From assembly GCA_024690485.1 (NCBI GenBank), contig JAILPB010000050.1, positions 1-48,004 of the forward strand: a stretch of 48,004 nt of DNA. Reading direction: 5' to 3'. Below are positions 9,991-18,975 of this stretch, piece after piece. Made by a program: the position numbers and the translations under genes. The stretch comes from Butyrivibrio sp. GTDB taxonomy: Bacteria; Bacillota; Clostridia; Lachnospirales; Lachnospiraceae. Below the pieces are notes generated by a model. It did not search any database. It saw nothing but the letters and a program-made list of their open reading frames with translations, and had not been told where the DNA came from. Every line of letters starts with the position of its first letter. Positions within the stretch are counted from its first letter, which is position 1.

Positions 9991-10104
9991 GCAGGCTTTT
10001 GGGGATTTTGAAGGTTTTGACTTTTTTGCCTCCTTCGCAGGCTTTTGGGGATTTTGAAGGTTTCGACCTTCTTGCCTTCTTCGCAGGCTTATTGGATTTT
10101 GGGC
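9991..10104 (+). repeat. 46-bp tandem repeat, about 2.4 copies
   Basis: Unit 1 (9991-10036) and unit 2 (10037-10082) both begin GCAGGCTTTTGGGGATTTTG and differ at only a few positions in their second halves. A third, shorter and diverged copy starts at 10083. The 46-bp unit is not a multiple of three, which argues against a coding role. It lies just behind polC. Confidence 0.8.
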
Positions 10105-10124
10105 TATATTGCGGAACAAATTTT

Positions 10125-10324
10125 AAAGGTTCCACTTTTTATCACTATATAGATGATTTGCGTTCTCTATCTTGTAAGTTTGGGCGTATATGCAAAATTA
10201 ATCCTGAAGGTTCCACTTTTATGCCGATTTTCGTGGTACCTTCAGGATTTTTTTGCCTAATTATGCCAAAGCCAGCAAAAATCTGCGAAAATATGCCCTT
10301 TTGTGGAACCTTGAGAATTAATTT
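10125..10324 (+). repeat. Cluster of direct and inverted AAGGTTCCAC repeats forming alternative hairpins
   Basis: AAGGTTCCAC occurs at 10126-10135 and 10207-10216. The inverse occurs at 10233-10242 (one mismatch) and 10303-10312. The arm at 10200-10216 pairs with 10233-10249 (17 bp, one mismatch), followed directly by a T-run, and so resembles a terminator. The arm at 10195-10216 can instead pair with 10303-10324 (22 bp, two mismatches). These two structures exclude each other. Confidence 0.75.
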
Positions 10325-10436
10325 AGCGGTCTGTGCCAAAAGGATGTCTGCTTCATTTACGTTGAGGAGGTATACCTTGGGCGTTTTTTATTTAAAACAA
10401 CCCCAAAATCATATTATTTTTAAAAAAATCGCCAAG

Positions 10437-10462
10437 AAACCGCTCAACCACGCGGTTTTTTA
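10437..10462 (+). terminator. Hairpin plus T-run before the tRNA
   Basis: AAACCGC (10437-10443) pairs with GCGGTTT (10452-10458) around an eight-base loop, running into six T residues. It isolates the tRNA promoter from upstream transcription. The remainder of the polC-tRNA gap holds the repeats above and no convincing gene. Confidence 0.75.
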
Positions 10463-10502
10463 AATAACATGAAAATTTTTTAAAAAAATTTGAAAAAAGT
10501 AC

Positions 10503-10531
10503 TTGTCAAAATAAGAATCATGTAATAATAT
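10503..10531 (+). promoter_or_regulatory. Sigma-A promoter for tRNA-Glu
   Basis: TTGTCA (10503-10508), a 17-bp spacer and TAATAT (10526-10531). The tRNA begins 45 bases after the -10 box, leaving a short leader. Confidence 0.8.
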
Positions 10532-10575
10532 AATCAAGTCGCGTCACGAAAGACACGACAGACAAAACCCAATAT

Positions 10576-10647
10576 GGCTCGTTGGTCAAGCGGCTAAGAC
10601 GCTGCCCTCTCACGGCAGAATCAGCGGTTCGATTCCGCTACGAGCTA
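10576..10647 (+). tRNA. tRNA-Glu (anticodon CTC)
   Basis: 72-nt cloverleaf. The acceptor arms GGCTCGT and ACGAGCT pair with one G-U at position 1-72. The anticodon stem CTGCC/GGCAG encloses CTCTCAC, giving anticodon CTC for codon GAG. The T-arm is GCGG/CCGC around TTCGATT. The 3' CCA is not encoded. It has its own promoter and terminator. Confidence 0.96.
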
Positions 10648-10676
10648 CTGACTGTGTAAACAGCCCAACCCTAGAT

Positions 10677-10706
10677 CCCAAGTCACTTAGTGATTTGGGT
10701 TTTTTA
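10677..10706 (+). terminator. Rho-independent terminator of tRNA-Glu
   Basis: CCCAAGTCAC (10677-10686) pairs with GTGATTTGGG (10690-10699) with one G-U, followed by seven T residues. Confidence 0.9.
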
Positions 10707-10745
10707 TTTCCTATAATCATTTCACGATCAGGCTTCTATATTATC

Positions 10746-10774
10746 TTGTACCCTCTAAATCAATGCGATATAAT
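10746..10774 (+). promoter_or_regulatory. Sigma-A promoter of the secreted protein gene
   Basis: TTGTAC (10746-10751), 17-bp spacer, consensus TATAAT (10769-10774), 37 bases upstream of the ATG. Confidence 0.85.
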
Positions 10775-10810
10775 AGCATCTGCTTACTAATTTATAGGGA
10801 GGAAAGTAAT

Positions 10811-11386
10811 ATGAAACACACAAACACATTGGGGGATGTAATTAAGAAGGTACTGGCTTTTGTACTGGTACTTGCAATTGCAGTTACATTTTCACAGCCA
10901 CTTAGCGTTGAGGCTAAGAAGAAGGCTAAGGCAAACAAGGTTACTCTTGCAAAGCAGGGACTTTCAACAGATATTGAGGTTATTAAGAGTGTCTCTAAAG
11001 AGTTAAAGGCTGGTAAGAATGCAGTTACAGTTAAGAGACTTGGCGGTGGTATGTTCAGTACATACGAGGGATATGCAAAGTTTGTTGCACCTGCTGCAAA
11101 GACTTATACATTAAAGTTTAGTAACCTCAAGGCTAAAGGTAGGACAAAAAGTGTTCTTGGTGATGTATCCGGATATACAATCAAGGGACAAACAATAAAA
11201 AGTCTTAAACTTGGACCTGTAAAAAATATGTATAACGCCCAGCTTGGAACTAAGAATGTTTCTAATTATAAGAAGACCTTTACAAGTAAGGTTACCCTTG
11301 AAGAGGGCGAGACACTTTATCTGTTATATAGCTTTTCAGGTCAGTCAAAGAATAAGAGCGTTTCACTGGAAACAACAATAAAATAA
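10811..11386 (+). CDS. Small secreted protein of unknown function
   Basis: 191 residues. ATG 10811 follows GGGAGGAAAGTAAT; an in-frame upstream ATG at 10763 has no ribosome site and lies within the promoter region. The N-terminus has a signal peptide: KHTNTLGDVIKK, a hydrophobic core VLAFVLVLAIAVTF, and a likely cleavage after VEA near residue 35. The mature part is lysine-rich and probably beta-rich (many alternating Thr/Val/Lys), with no catalytic motif and no LPXTG or membrane anchor seen. It is a single-gene unit with its own promoter and terminator. I do not recognise the family; a secreted surface- or matrix-associated protein is a guess. Confidence 0.85.
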   Translation: MKHTNTLGDVIKKVLAFVLVLAIAVTFSQPLSVEAKKKAKANKVTLAKQGLSTDIEVIKSVSKELKAGKNAVTVKRLGGGMFSTYEGYAKFVAPAAKTYTLKFSNLKAKGRTKSVLGDVSGYTIKGQTIKSLKLGPVKNMYNAQLGTKNVSNYKKTFTSKVTLEEGETLYLLYSFSGQSKNKSVSLETTIK

Positions 11387-11397
11387 TTAACGACCAG

Positions 11398-11435
11398 AGG
11401 CTTCCATCTAAAAGGTGGGAGCCTTTGTTATTATT
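11398..11435 (+). terminator. Terminator after the secreted protein gene
   Basis: AGGCTTCCATC (11398-11408) pairs over 11 bp, with G-U wobbles, with GGTGGGAGCCT (11414-11424), followed by TTGTTATTATT. Confidence 0.85.
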
Positions 11436-11603
11436 CTTGGCAATTTCTCGCAAATATATCGCAATTTCTGTGATGAATTAATTCCTTTTTGTTAGTATAA
11501 TTACGTGTGGAATATTATTTGCAGCGTTTTTCTTGATGCCGTAGTCTATGACGCCGTCAGAGGAGGAGCACTGTTTTAGCAAAAAACACACGGGAGGACA
11601 GGT

Positions 11604-13073
11604 ATGTTTTATATAGGTGTAGATTTAGGTACATCATCCGTCAAGCTTATTCTTATGGATGAGGCCGGAAAAATTCATGGTTCTGTATCAAGGGAGTATC
11701 CTCTTTCTTTTCCTCAGCCCGGTTGGTCTGAGCAGAAGCCGGAGGACTGGTACAGAGAAAGTGTTGAGGGATTAAAGGAACTTTTAAAGGACGTAGATGG
11801 CAGCCAGGTAGCAGGTGTAAGCTTTGGCGGACAGATGCACGGCCTTGTAATCTTAGATGAAAACGATGAGGTAATTCGTCCTGCAATTCTTTGGAACGAT
11901 GGTAGAACACAGAAGCAGGTTGAGTACCTTAATAATGAGATTGGAAAAGATACACTTTCCAAATATACAGCAAATATCGCGTTTGCAGGTTTCACTGCTC
12001 CCAAGATCCTCTGGGTTAAGGAGAACGAGCCTGAAAACTTCAAGCGCATTAAGAAGATAATGCTTCCTAAGGATTATCTTGCATATAAGTTCTCAGGAAC
12101 TTTCTGCACAGATTACTCAGATGCATCAGGTATGCTCCTTCTTGATGTTCAGAACAAGAAGTGGTCTGATGAGATGTGTGAGATCTGCGGCATTACCAAG
12201 GATCAGCTTCCGGGGCTCTATGAGAGTTATGAGAAGGTTGGCGTTATGAACCATGAGCTTGCATCAAGCCTTGGACTTTCAGATAACGTAGTTGTAGCAG
12301 CAGGTGCAGGCGACAATGCGGCAGCAGCTGTTGGAACAGGCACAGTTGGTAATTCAAGATGTAATATATCTCTTGGAACAAGCGGAACAATCTTTATGTC
12401 TTCTGAGAAGTTCGGCGTAGATGATAATAATGCACTTCATTCATTTGATCATGCTGATGGAAAATATCATCTTATGGGATGCATGCTCAGCGCAGCAAGT
12501 TGCAATAAGTGGTGGATGGATGAGATTTTAAAGACTAAGGATTATGCAGATGAGCAGAAGGGAATCGAAAAGCTTGGTGAGAACCATGTATTCTTCCTTC
12601 CTTACCTTATGGGTGAGAGATCTCCCTGGAACAATCCTAATGCTCGTGCAACCTTCACAGGTATCACAATGGATACAACCAGAGAGGACATGACACAGGC
12701 AGTTCTTGAAGGCGTTGCATTCGCTACAAGAGATATGTACGAAGTTGCTAAGAGCATCGGCATCACACCTGAGAGAACAATGATCTGCGGCGGCGGAGCA
12801 AAGAGCCCTCTTTGGAGAAAGATGATCGCCAACATCCTCAACATCAAGGTTGATGTACCTGAGTGCGAGGAAGGCCCCGGAATGGGCGGCGCTATGCTCG
12901 CTATGGTTGCCTGCGGTGCTTACAAGACAGTTGAAGATGCATGTGCAGCTATTGTTAAGGTGAAGGAGACAGAGGAGCCTGATGCAGAACTTGTTAAGAA
13001 GTACGAAGCGCGCTATCAGCAGTTTAAGAGCATTTATCCTTCATTAAAGGACACATTTGACAAGATTATCTGA
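11604..13073 (+). CDS. xylB: Xylulokinase (FGGY family)
   Basis: Phosphorylates D-xylulose to xylulose 5-phosphate, which enters the pentose phosphate pathway and is also a precursor family of the DXP used by MEP enzymes. 489 residues. The N-terminal ATPase motif is GVDLGTSSVKLILMDE; GFTAPKILWVKENEP and the second-domain SLGTSGTIF and GAGDNAAAAVGTGTV are typical of XylB. ATG 11604 follows GGGAGGACAGGT. A TATAAT (11496-11501) lies upstream without a good -35 box, and TGACGCCGTCA (about 11547) is an odd-length palindrome that might be an operator. No xylose isomerase or transporter gene is adjacent, so it stands alone here. Confidence 0.94.
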   Translation: MFYIGVDLGTSSVKLILMDEAGKIHGSVSREYPLSFPQPGWSEQKPEDWYRESVEGLKELLKDVDGSQVAGVSFGGQMHGLVILDENDEVIRPAILWNDGRTQKQVEYLNNEIGKDTLSKYTANIAFAGFTAPKILWVKENEPENFKRIKKIMLPKDYLAYKFSGTFCTDYSDASGMLLLDVQNKKWSDEMCEICGITKDQLPGLYESYEKVGVMNHELASSLGLSDNVVVAAGAGDNAAAAVGTGTVGNSRCNISLGTSGTIFMSSEKFGVDDNNALHSFDHADGKYHLMGCMLSAASCNKWWMDEILKTKDYADEQKGIEKLGENHVFFLPYLMGERSPWNNPNARATFTGITMDTTREDMTQAVLEGVAFATRDMYEVAKSIGITPERTMICGGGAKSPLWRKMIANILNIKVDVPECEEGPGMGGAMLAMVACGAYKTVEDACAAIVKVKETEEPDAELVKKYEARYQQFKSIYPSLKDTFDKII

Positions 13074-13092
13074 TGAAAAACGGCGCTACCCC

Positions 13093-13121
13093 TTGACTAG
13101 AGCCAAGGGGAGTGCTATATT
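13093..13121 (+). promoter_or_regulatory. Sigma-A promoter of the rimP-nusA-infB operon
   Basis: TTGACT (13093-13098), 17-bp spacer, TATATT (13116-13121). A perfect 7-bp inverted repeat, CCCCTTG (13089-13095) and CAAGGGG (13104-13110), overlaps the -35 box. It could be the xylB terminator without a T-run or an operator. Confidence 0.8.
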
Positions 13122-13151
13122 GACTATGATAACTATAGATAATGCAAACTA

Positions 13152-13181
13152 GAAGTGGACTTGCGAAAGTCCACTTTCTTT
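13152..13181 (+). promoter_or_regulatory. Leader hairpin upstream of rimP
   Basis: GAAGTGGACTT (13152-13162) pairs with AAGTCCACTTT (13167-13177) around a GCGA tetraloop, followed by CTTTATG. It lies in the untranslated leader between the operon promoter and the rimP start. A weak attenuator or an RNA-stability element is possible; the U-tract is too interrupted for a strong terminator. Confidence 0.6.
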
Positions 13182-13222
13182 ATGCTTGCAGAAATAGAGC
13201 CGTAAAAAGGCAAAGGAATAGT

Positions 13223-13687
13223 ATGTCAAGAAAAGAAGAAATAGAAACAAAAACAGAAGCTCTTCTTAGACCTATTGCTGAGCAGAACGAAGTAAGCATC
13301 TATGATGTTGAATTTGTTAAGGAAGCAGGTGAGTGGTACTTGAGAGCCTACATTGACAGAGAGGGCGGAGTTGATATCAACAAATGCGTTGATGTTTCAA
13401 GAGCTTTATCAGATGCCCTTGATGAGCATGATTTTATTGAAGAAGCTTACACTCTCGAGGTATCAAGTCCCGGACTTGGCAGACAGCTCAAGAAGGACAG
13501 GCACTTTGAGAACAGCCTTGGACAGGAAGTTGACTTAAAGCTTTACAAGGCAATCGACGGAACCAAAGAATTCACCGGAGTCCTTAAGGGCTACGATTCA
13601 GATACAGTAACTGTGACTATTGGTGAAGAGGATCGCACATTTACAAGAAAAGAAATATCTAGTATCCGACTGACACTGGATTTTTGA
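13223..13687 (+). CDS. rimP: Ribosome maturation factor RimP
   Basis: Assembly factor for the 30S subunit, binding near S12. 154 residues, normal size. The N-terminal domain contains YDVEFVKEAGEWYLRAYIDR and the diagnostic LEVSSPGLGRQLKK; the C-terminal SH3-like domain follows. The ATG at 13223 gives the standard N-terminus; an in-frame ATG at 13142 would translate through the leader hairpin and is less likely. First gene of the operon continuing to ribF. Confidence 0.95.
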   Translation: MSRKEEIETKTEALLRPIAEQNEVSIYDVEFVKEAGEWYLRAYIDREGGVDINKCVDVSRALSDALDEHDFIEEAYTLEVSSPGLGRQLKKDRHFENSLGQEVDLKLYKAIDGTKEFTGVLKGYDSDTVTVTIGEEDRTFTRKEISSIRLTLDF

Positions 13688-13715
13688 GTTTTCATATTAA
13701 AGGAGAAAAATCATT

Positions 13716-14900
13716 ATGAGCAAAGAATTGATGGATGCACTCGATTTACTGGAGAGGGAAAAGAACATCAGCAGAGATTCACTGTTTGATGCAATCGAGA
13801 ATTCACTGGTAACTGCTTGCAAGAATAACTTCGGCAGAGCAGAGAATATCCGCGTTGAAGTAGACAGAAGCACATGCGATTTCAAGTGCTTTGCAGACAA
13901 GGAAGTAGTCGAGCTTGAGGACGACGTAATGGATCCTCTTCTTGAGATCTGTCTTGATGATGCACACAAGATCGATCCTAAGGCTAAGATCGGTGATATC
14001 GTTGCTGTTTCTCTTAATTCTAAGGAATTCGGACGTATCGCTACTCAGAATGCCAAGAACGTTATCCTTCAGAAGATCCGTGAGGAAGAGCGTGGTGCTA
14101 TCTACAATGAATACTATACTCAGGAGCATGACATTGTTACAGGTGTGATTCAGAGATTTATCGGTAAGAACATCAGCATTAACCTTGGAAAAGCTGATGC
14201 TATGCTCAACGAGAACGAGCAGGTTAAGACTGAGCGTTATCGTCCTACAGAGAGAATCAAGGTTTATATCCTTGAGGTTAGAAACGGCAGCAAGGGACCT
14301 CGCATTCTTGTTTCAAGAACACATCCCGATCTCGTTAAGAGATTATTTGAGCAGGAAGTTGCTGAGATTCAGGCCGGAACAGTTGAAATCAAGTCAATTG
14401 CCCGTGAGCCCGGCAGCCGTACCAAGATTGCTGTTTACTCAAACAATCCTAATGTTGATGCAGTCGGAGCTTGCGTCGGTGTAAACGGAAGCAGAGTTAA
14501 CCTCATCGTTGATGAGCTTAACGGTGAGAAGATTGATATCGTTAACTGGGATGAGAACCCCGGTAACCTTATTCAGAATGCTCTTTCACCTGCAAAGATC
14601 GTTGCTGTATTTGCAGATCCCGATGAGAAGAGCGCTAAGGTAGTCGTTCCTGATTATCAGCTTTCACTTGCTATTGGTAAGGAAGGCCAGAATGCTAGAC
14701 TTGCAGCTCGTCTTACAGGCTACAAGATCGATATCAAGAGTGAGACTCAGGCTAAGGATGCTCCCGGATTCAGAATCGAAGACTATATGGATGATGAAGA
14801 CGAAGAGTACGAGGAAGAGGAGTACTTCGAAGAGGGCGAGTACGAGGAAGAAGCTTCCGAGGAAGTTCTTGAGGAGTCTGAAGAAGAGACAGAAAAATAA
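13716..14900 (+). CDS. nusA: Transcription termination/antitermination protein NusA
   Basis: RNA-polymerase-binding factor that modulates pausing, termination and antitermination. 394 residues. N-terminal RNAP-binding domain (about 1-125), S1 domain (about 130-205, GVIQRFIGKNISINLG), then two KH domains (GACVGVNGSRV; LAIGKEGQNARLAARLTG). The C-terminal 40 residues are almost entirely Glu/Asp/Tyr, an acidic tail common in Clostridia. ATG 13716 follows AAAGGAG. NusB, its antitermination partner, is encoded at 32.2 kb. Confidence 0.97.
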   Translation: MSKELMDALDLLEREKNISRDSLFDAIENSLVTACKNNFGRAENIRVEVDRSTCDFKCFADKEVVELEDDVMDPLLEICLDDAHKIDPKAKIGDIVAVSLNSKEFGRIATQNAKNVILQKIREEERGAIYNEYYTQEHDIVTGVIQRFIGKNISINLGKADAMLNENEQVKTERYRPTERIKVYILEVRNGSKGPRILVSRTHPDLVKRLFEQEVAEIQAGTVEIKSIAREPGSRTKIAVYSNNPNVDAVGACVGVNGSRVNLIVDELNGEKIDIVNWDENPGNLIQNALSPAKIVAVFADPDEKSAKVVVPDYQLSLAIGKEGQNARLAARLTGYKIDIKSETQAKDAPGFRIEDYMDDEDEEYEEEEYFEEGEYEEEASEEVLEESEEETEK

Positions 14901-14927
14901 TTATCTTATAGATGACGGGTTTTTAAT

Positions 14928-15197
14928 ATGGAAAAGAAAAAACCGATGCGCAGATGTGTTGGCTGCAACGTGAGCAAAGAGAAAAAGGAGCTCATCAGAG
15001 TCATTCGCGACATGAACGGTGAGATCCATCTGGATGCAACCGGCAGGGCGAACGGCAGAGGCGCTTATATCTGCAGAAATATGGAATGCCTGGAACTGGC
15101 TGTCAAGAGAAAAGGTCTTGAGAGATCATTAAAAATGAGCATTCCTGAAGAAACCTTTGAAGATTTAAAAAAGGAGCTTAGTGAGCATGGAGAATAA
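14928..15197 (+). CDS. rnpM: RNase P modulator RnpM (YlxR family)
   Basis: 89-residue YlxR-family protein, described in Bacillus as an RNA-binding modulator of RNase P. It has the family signature RRCVGCNVSKEKKELIRV at the N-terminus and GRGAYIC in the middle. Only a weak GACGGG lies upstream of ATG 14928. The 3' end overlaps the following L7Ae-like gene. The nusA-ylxR-ylxQ-infB order is standard. Confidence 0.93.
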   Translation: MEKKKPMRRCVGCNVSKEKKELIRVIRDMNGEIHLDATGRANGRGAYICRNMECLELAVKRKGLERSLKMSIPEETFEDLKKELSEHGE

Positions 15198-15492
15198 GAT
15201 ATATTCTATGCTTGGATTGTGCCAGAAGGCAGGAAAGCTGGTGAGCGGTGAGTTCTCAGTTGAGAATGCCATTAAGGCAGGTAAAGCTTGTTTGGTTCTT
15301 GCAAGCAGTGATGCTTCTGAGAACACTAAGAAAAAATTCCGAGATAAATGTGATTATTATGGTGTACCCTTTGCTGAGTTTGGAGAAAAAGAGAGACTGG
15401 GCTCAGCTATTGGAAAAGAAGTTAGGACGAGTGTTGCAATTACAGATTCTGGATTTGCTAAGTCGCTTCAAGAAAAGCTTGGACATCAATAA
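15187..15492 (+). CDS. L7Ae-family ribosomal protein YlxQ
   Basis: 101-residue L7Ae/L30e/S12e/Gadd45-family RNA-binding protein (YlxQ, RplGA-like), expected to bind kink-turn RNA. Conserved features are LGLCQKAGKLVSGEF and LVLASSDASENTKKK. ATG 15187 lies ten bases after AAGGAG; a GTG at 15181 in frame is an alternative start. It overlaps the end of rnpM, suggesting translational coupling. Confidence 0.9.
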   Translation: MENKIYSMLGLCQKAGKLVSGEFSVENAIKAGKACLVLASSDASENTKKKFRDKCDYYGVPFAEFGEKERLGSAIGKEVRTSVAITDSGFAKSLQEKLGHQ

Positions 15493-15535
15493 TCTGATAC
15501 ATTGAGGTTAGATGAAAAGTACGGAGGAAATGCGA

Positions 15536-18469
15536 ATGTCGAAAATTAAAATATCCGAACTGGCTTCGGAGCTTGGACTGGAAGGAAAGGAACTTGTAGC
15601 TTACCTGCAGGATCAGGGCGTGGAAGCTGCAAAGAGATCCACCAGTTCAATAGAAGCTGAAGATGCGGAGAAAGCTAGAAAACACTTCGGAAGCGGCAAG
15701 GCAGCAAAGGAGAATGCGCCTGAAGCTTCTTCTGAGAAGGCTCCTGCTCAGCATGAATCTGCTGAAAAGTCAGAAGAGAATAAGGACGATAAGAAGCCTT
15801 TGAAGAAAAAGCCTGAAGCTGCAAAGGAAGCTGATGCTGCAGTAAAGAAAAAGAAGAAGATTATTTTTGTTACAAACCCCAGCAATTCCAAGAATGGTGG
15901 ATTCCAGGGCGGAAATAACAACAATAATAATCAGAACCGTGGTAACCAGAACAGAAACGATCGTAAGGATAACCGCGGTGGTCAGAAACAGGGTACATTC
16001 GCACGTTCTCAGAACGTATATCATCCTATTAAACCTCTTACCGCACCATCTCAGCTTGAGTCATACAACACTGAGATTCCGAAGTATCAGGAAAATACAG
16101 CTAAGTCTGCTGCACCTAAGGCAGAGGCGCCTAAGACAGAGGCACCTGCAAACAAGCCTGTGAAGCAGACAGAAGCACCTCAGCGCAGAGAAAATAACGA
16201 GAATCGTCAGCATGAGAACCGCCAGAACGACAATCGTCAGGGCGGAAACCGTCCAAATGACAACCGCCAGGGTGATAACCGTGACAGACGTCAGGGCGAG
16301 CGCAGATTTGACAAAAATAACCAGGGCGAGCGCAGATTCGATAACAATAACCAGGGCGGACAGCTCAGAGGCGGTAACTCTAATGACAGAGGCAGAGCTG
16401 GTCAGGGACAGGTTCGTCAGGGTGCAGGACAGGGCAGACCCGGTCAGGGTGGTCCTAATAGAGGAGCACAGCCCGGAGCAGGCAAGAACTTTGCTAAGGG
16501 TGGTACTAAGAATGCGGGATTTGAGCCACCTGTAGCTGAAGGAAAGGGCGAAGGAAAGAGACGCTCTCAGCAGGATAAGGATAAGAGATCCAAGAAGGAT
16601 CATATTTATGAAGAAAATGATGAGATGATGCCTAGAAGTAAGAGAGTTGGCCGTTTCATCAAGCCTGAAGTTAAGAAGGTAGAGGAGCCTGAGGAGCAGA
16701 TCAAGGTTATCACAATCCCTGAGAAGCTCACAATCAAGGAACTTGCTGATAAGATGAAGCTTCAGCCTTCAGCAATTATTAAGAAGCTTTTCCTTGCAGG
16801 TCAGATCGTTACAGTTAACTCAGAGCTTTCATATGAGGATGCTGAGAATATCGCTATCGAATACGATATCATCTGCGAGAAGGAAGTTCAGGTGGATGTC
16901 ATCGAGGAACTTCTTAAGGAAGAAGAGGAGGATGAGAGCCTTCTTACTTCAAGACCTCCGGTAGTCTGTGTAATGGGTCACGTTGACCATGGTAAGACAT
17001 CACTTCTTGATGCTATCCGTGACACAAGCGTAACAGATAAAGAGGCCGGCGGTATCACACAGCGTATCGGTGCTTACCAGATCAAGGTTAATGACAGAAA
17101 GATCACATTCCTTGATACACCCGGACACGAAGCATTCACAGCTATGCGTATGCGTGGTGCTAATTCAACAGATATCGCAGTACTTGTAGTTGCTGCTGAT
17201 GACGGTGTTATGCCACAGACAATCGAGGCTATTAACCATGCAAAGGCTGCAGGTGTTGAAATAATTGTGGCTGTCAACAAGATTGATAAGCCCAGTGCTA
17301 ACGTTGACAGAGTTAAGCAGGAAATGACAGAGTATGGTCTTATTGCTACAGATTGGGGCGGATCAACAGAGTTCGTACCTGTATCAGCTAAGACCGGAGA
17401 AGGAATGGATGTCCTTCTTGATACAATTCTTATTACTGCAGATATCCTTGAGCTCAAGGCTAATGCTAATCGTGAGGCAAGAGGTCTTGTCCTTGAGGCT
17501 AAGCTTGATAAGGGCCGTGGTCCTGTAGCTAACGTACTTGTTCAGAAGGGAACACTTCATGTAGGTGATTTCATTTCAGCAGGTGCTTGCTCAGGTAAGG
17601 TTCGTGCAATGATCGACGACAAGGGTAAGAGACTTAAGGAGGCTAAGCCTTCACAGCCTGTAGAAATCCTTGGTCTTTCAGATGTACCCGGAGCAGGTGA
17701 AGTATTCCTTGGTCACAACAGTGATAAGGAAGCTAAGCAGTATGCAAATACATACCTTCAGCAGCAGAAGAAGGATCTTATTGAGGAGACAAAGGCTAAG
17801 ATGTCACTTGATGATCTTTACTCCAAGATTGAAGAAGGTAAGCTCAAAGAGCTTGATATCATCATCAAGGCTGACGTTCAGGGTAGCGTAGAAGCACTTA
17901 AAGCAAGTCTTCTTAAGCTCTCTAACGATGAGGTTGTTGTTAAGGTTATCCACGGCGGTGTTGGTGCTATCACTGAGTCTGACGTATCACTTGCAGCAGC
18001 ATCAAATGCTATCATCATCGGTTTTGATGTAAGACCTGATGCAGTAGCTAAGAGCACAGCTGAGCACGAAGGCGTTGAGATTAAGCTTTACAAGGTTATT
18101 TACCAGGCAATCGAAGACGTTGAGTACGCTATGAAGGGTATGCTTGCTCCTGTGTATGAAGAGAAGATCATCGGTCATGCCGAGATCAGGCAGCTCTTCA
18201 AGGCATCCAAGGTTGGTAACATCGCCGGTGCTATCGTTACTGACGGTATGATCCAGAAGGATTGCAAGGTTCGCATCTCAAGGGATGGCGAGCAGATCTT
18301 TGAAGGTGATCTTGCATCACTTAAGAGATTCAAGGATGATGTTAAGGAAGTTAAGGACGGCTACGAGTGCGGACTTGTATTTGACGGTTTCGATTCAATC
18401 AATGTTGGCGACGTAGTAGAAGCATATATCATGGTAGAAGTACCTCGTGATAAGATTGAGTCCAAGTAA
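15536..18469 (+). CDS. infB: Translation initiation factor IF-2
   Basis: GTPase that recruits formyl-Met-tRNA to the 30S subunit and promotes subunit joining. 977 residues, at the long end. N-terminal IF2N domain ([12 protein letters not shown]), then a low-complexity region, about residues 50-350, rich in Lys/Glu/Ala and then Asn/Arg/Gln/Gly with RGG-like repeats, a second IF2N domain, the G domain (GHVDHGKTS near 481, [19 protein letters not shown]) and domains II-IV. The ATG at 15536 is chosen because GGAGG lies eight bases upstream and it gives MSKIKIS; the in-frame ATG at 15512 is upstream of that site. Confidence 0.97.
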   Translation: MSKIKISELASELGLEGKELVAYLQDQGVEAAKRSTSSIEAEDAEKARKHFGSGKAAKENAPEASSEKAPAQHESAEKSEENKDDKKPLKKKPEAAKEADAAVKKKKKIIFVTNPSNSKNGGFQGGNNNNNNQNRGNQNRNDRKDNRGGQKQGTFARSQNVYHPIKPLTAPSQLESYNTEIPKYQENTAKSAAPKAEAPKTEAPANKPVKQTEAPQRRENNENRQHENRQNDNRQGGNRPNDNRQGDNRDRRQGERRFDKNNQGERRFDNNNQGGQLRGGNSNDRGRAGQGQVRQGAGQGRPGQGGPNRGAQPGAGKNFAKGGTKNAGFEPPVAEGKGEGKRRSQQDKDKRSKKDHIYEENDEMMPRSKRVGRFIKPEVKKVEEPEEQIKVITIPEKLTIKELADKMKLQPSAIIKKLFLAGQIVTVNSELSYEDAENIAIEYDIICEKEVQVDVIEELLKEEEEDESLLTSRPPVVCVMGHVDHGKTSLLDAIRDTSVTDKEAGGITQRIGAYQIKVNDRKITFLDTPGHEAFTAMRMRGANSTDIAVLVVAADDGVMPQTIEAINHAKAAGVEIIVAVNKIDKPSANVDRVKQEMTEYGLIATDWGGSTEFVPVSAKTGEGMDVLLDTILITADILELKANANREARGLVLEAKLDKGRGPVANVLVQKGTLHVGDFISAGACSGKVRAMIDDKGKRLKEAKPSQPVEILGLSDVPGAGEVFLGHNSDKEAKQYANTYLQQQKKDLIEETKAKMSLDDLYSKIEEGKLKELDIIIKADVQGSVEALKASLLKLSNDEVVVKVIHGGVGAITESDVSLAAASNAIIIGFDVRPDAVAKSTAEHEGVEIKLYKVIYQAIEDVEYAMKGMLAPVYEEKIIGHAEIRQLFKASKVGNIAGAIVTDGMIQKDCKVRISRDGEQIFEGDLASLKRFKDDVKEVKDGYECGLVFDGFDSINVGDVVEAYIMVEVPRDKIESK

Positions 18470-18501
18470 TATCAACGATTATGGCAACAGAAGGCGATAA
18501 T

Positions 18502-18912
18502 ATGAGAAAAAACAGTATTAAAAATATCCGTATAAACGGCGAAGTGCAGAAGGTTATTTCTGAGGCTATCAGATTCAGCAAAGACCCCAGAATCAGCCCT
18601 ATGACTTCAGTTATGGACGTAGAAGTTGCTCCGGATTTAAAGACCTGTAAGGTGTGGGTTTCTGTTATGGGTAATGACGAAGACAGAATGCGCACAGAGG
18701 AAGGCCTTAAGTCAGCAGCAGGTTATATTAGAAGCACTCTTGCAAAAGAGCTGAACATGCGCAACACACCTGAGCTTAGATTCATCATGGACGATTCTAT
18801 TGAGTATGCAATCAATATGTCCAAGAAGATTGATGAAGTTGCAGCTAAGGACGCAGCAGCCAGAGCAGCAAGAGGCGAAGAGGATGAGGATGAGTCCTCT
18901 GAGGAAGAATAA
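18502..18912 (+). CDS. rbfA: 30S ribosome-binding factor RbfA
   Basis: Cold-shock-linked 30S maturation factor with a KH-like fold. 136 residues. It has the usual N-terminus MRKNSIKNIRINGEVQKVIS and the DPRI-type motif (KDPRISPMTSVMDVEV); the C-terminus is an acidic tail. ATG 18502 is preceded by GAAGGCGATAAT; the in-frame ATG at 18481 has no ribosome site. Confidence 0.95.
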   Translation: MRKNSIKNIRINGEVQKVISEAIRFSKDPRISPMTSVMDVEVAPDLKTCKVWVSVMGNDEDRMRTEEGLKSAAGYIRSTLAKELNMRNTPELRFIMDDSIEYAINMSKKIDEVAAKDAAARAARGEEDEDESSEEE

Positions 18913-18975
18913 TTTTCCAAGGAAAATCAGTCACTTGTTGGCAGAAATATACTTTATAGAATGTGAGGGACACAG

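Noticed and set aside
9936-10463. Open frame of about 175 codons after polC
   Set aside because: It starts at a TTG without ribosome site and runs through the 46-bp tandem repeats and hairpin arms; its translation resembles no protein and the repeat unit breaks frame.
13142-13222. N-terminal extension of RimP from ATG 13142
   Set aside because: Would translate the leader hairpin and give 27 extra residues absent in the family; ATG 13223 gives the usual N-terminus.
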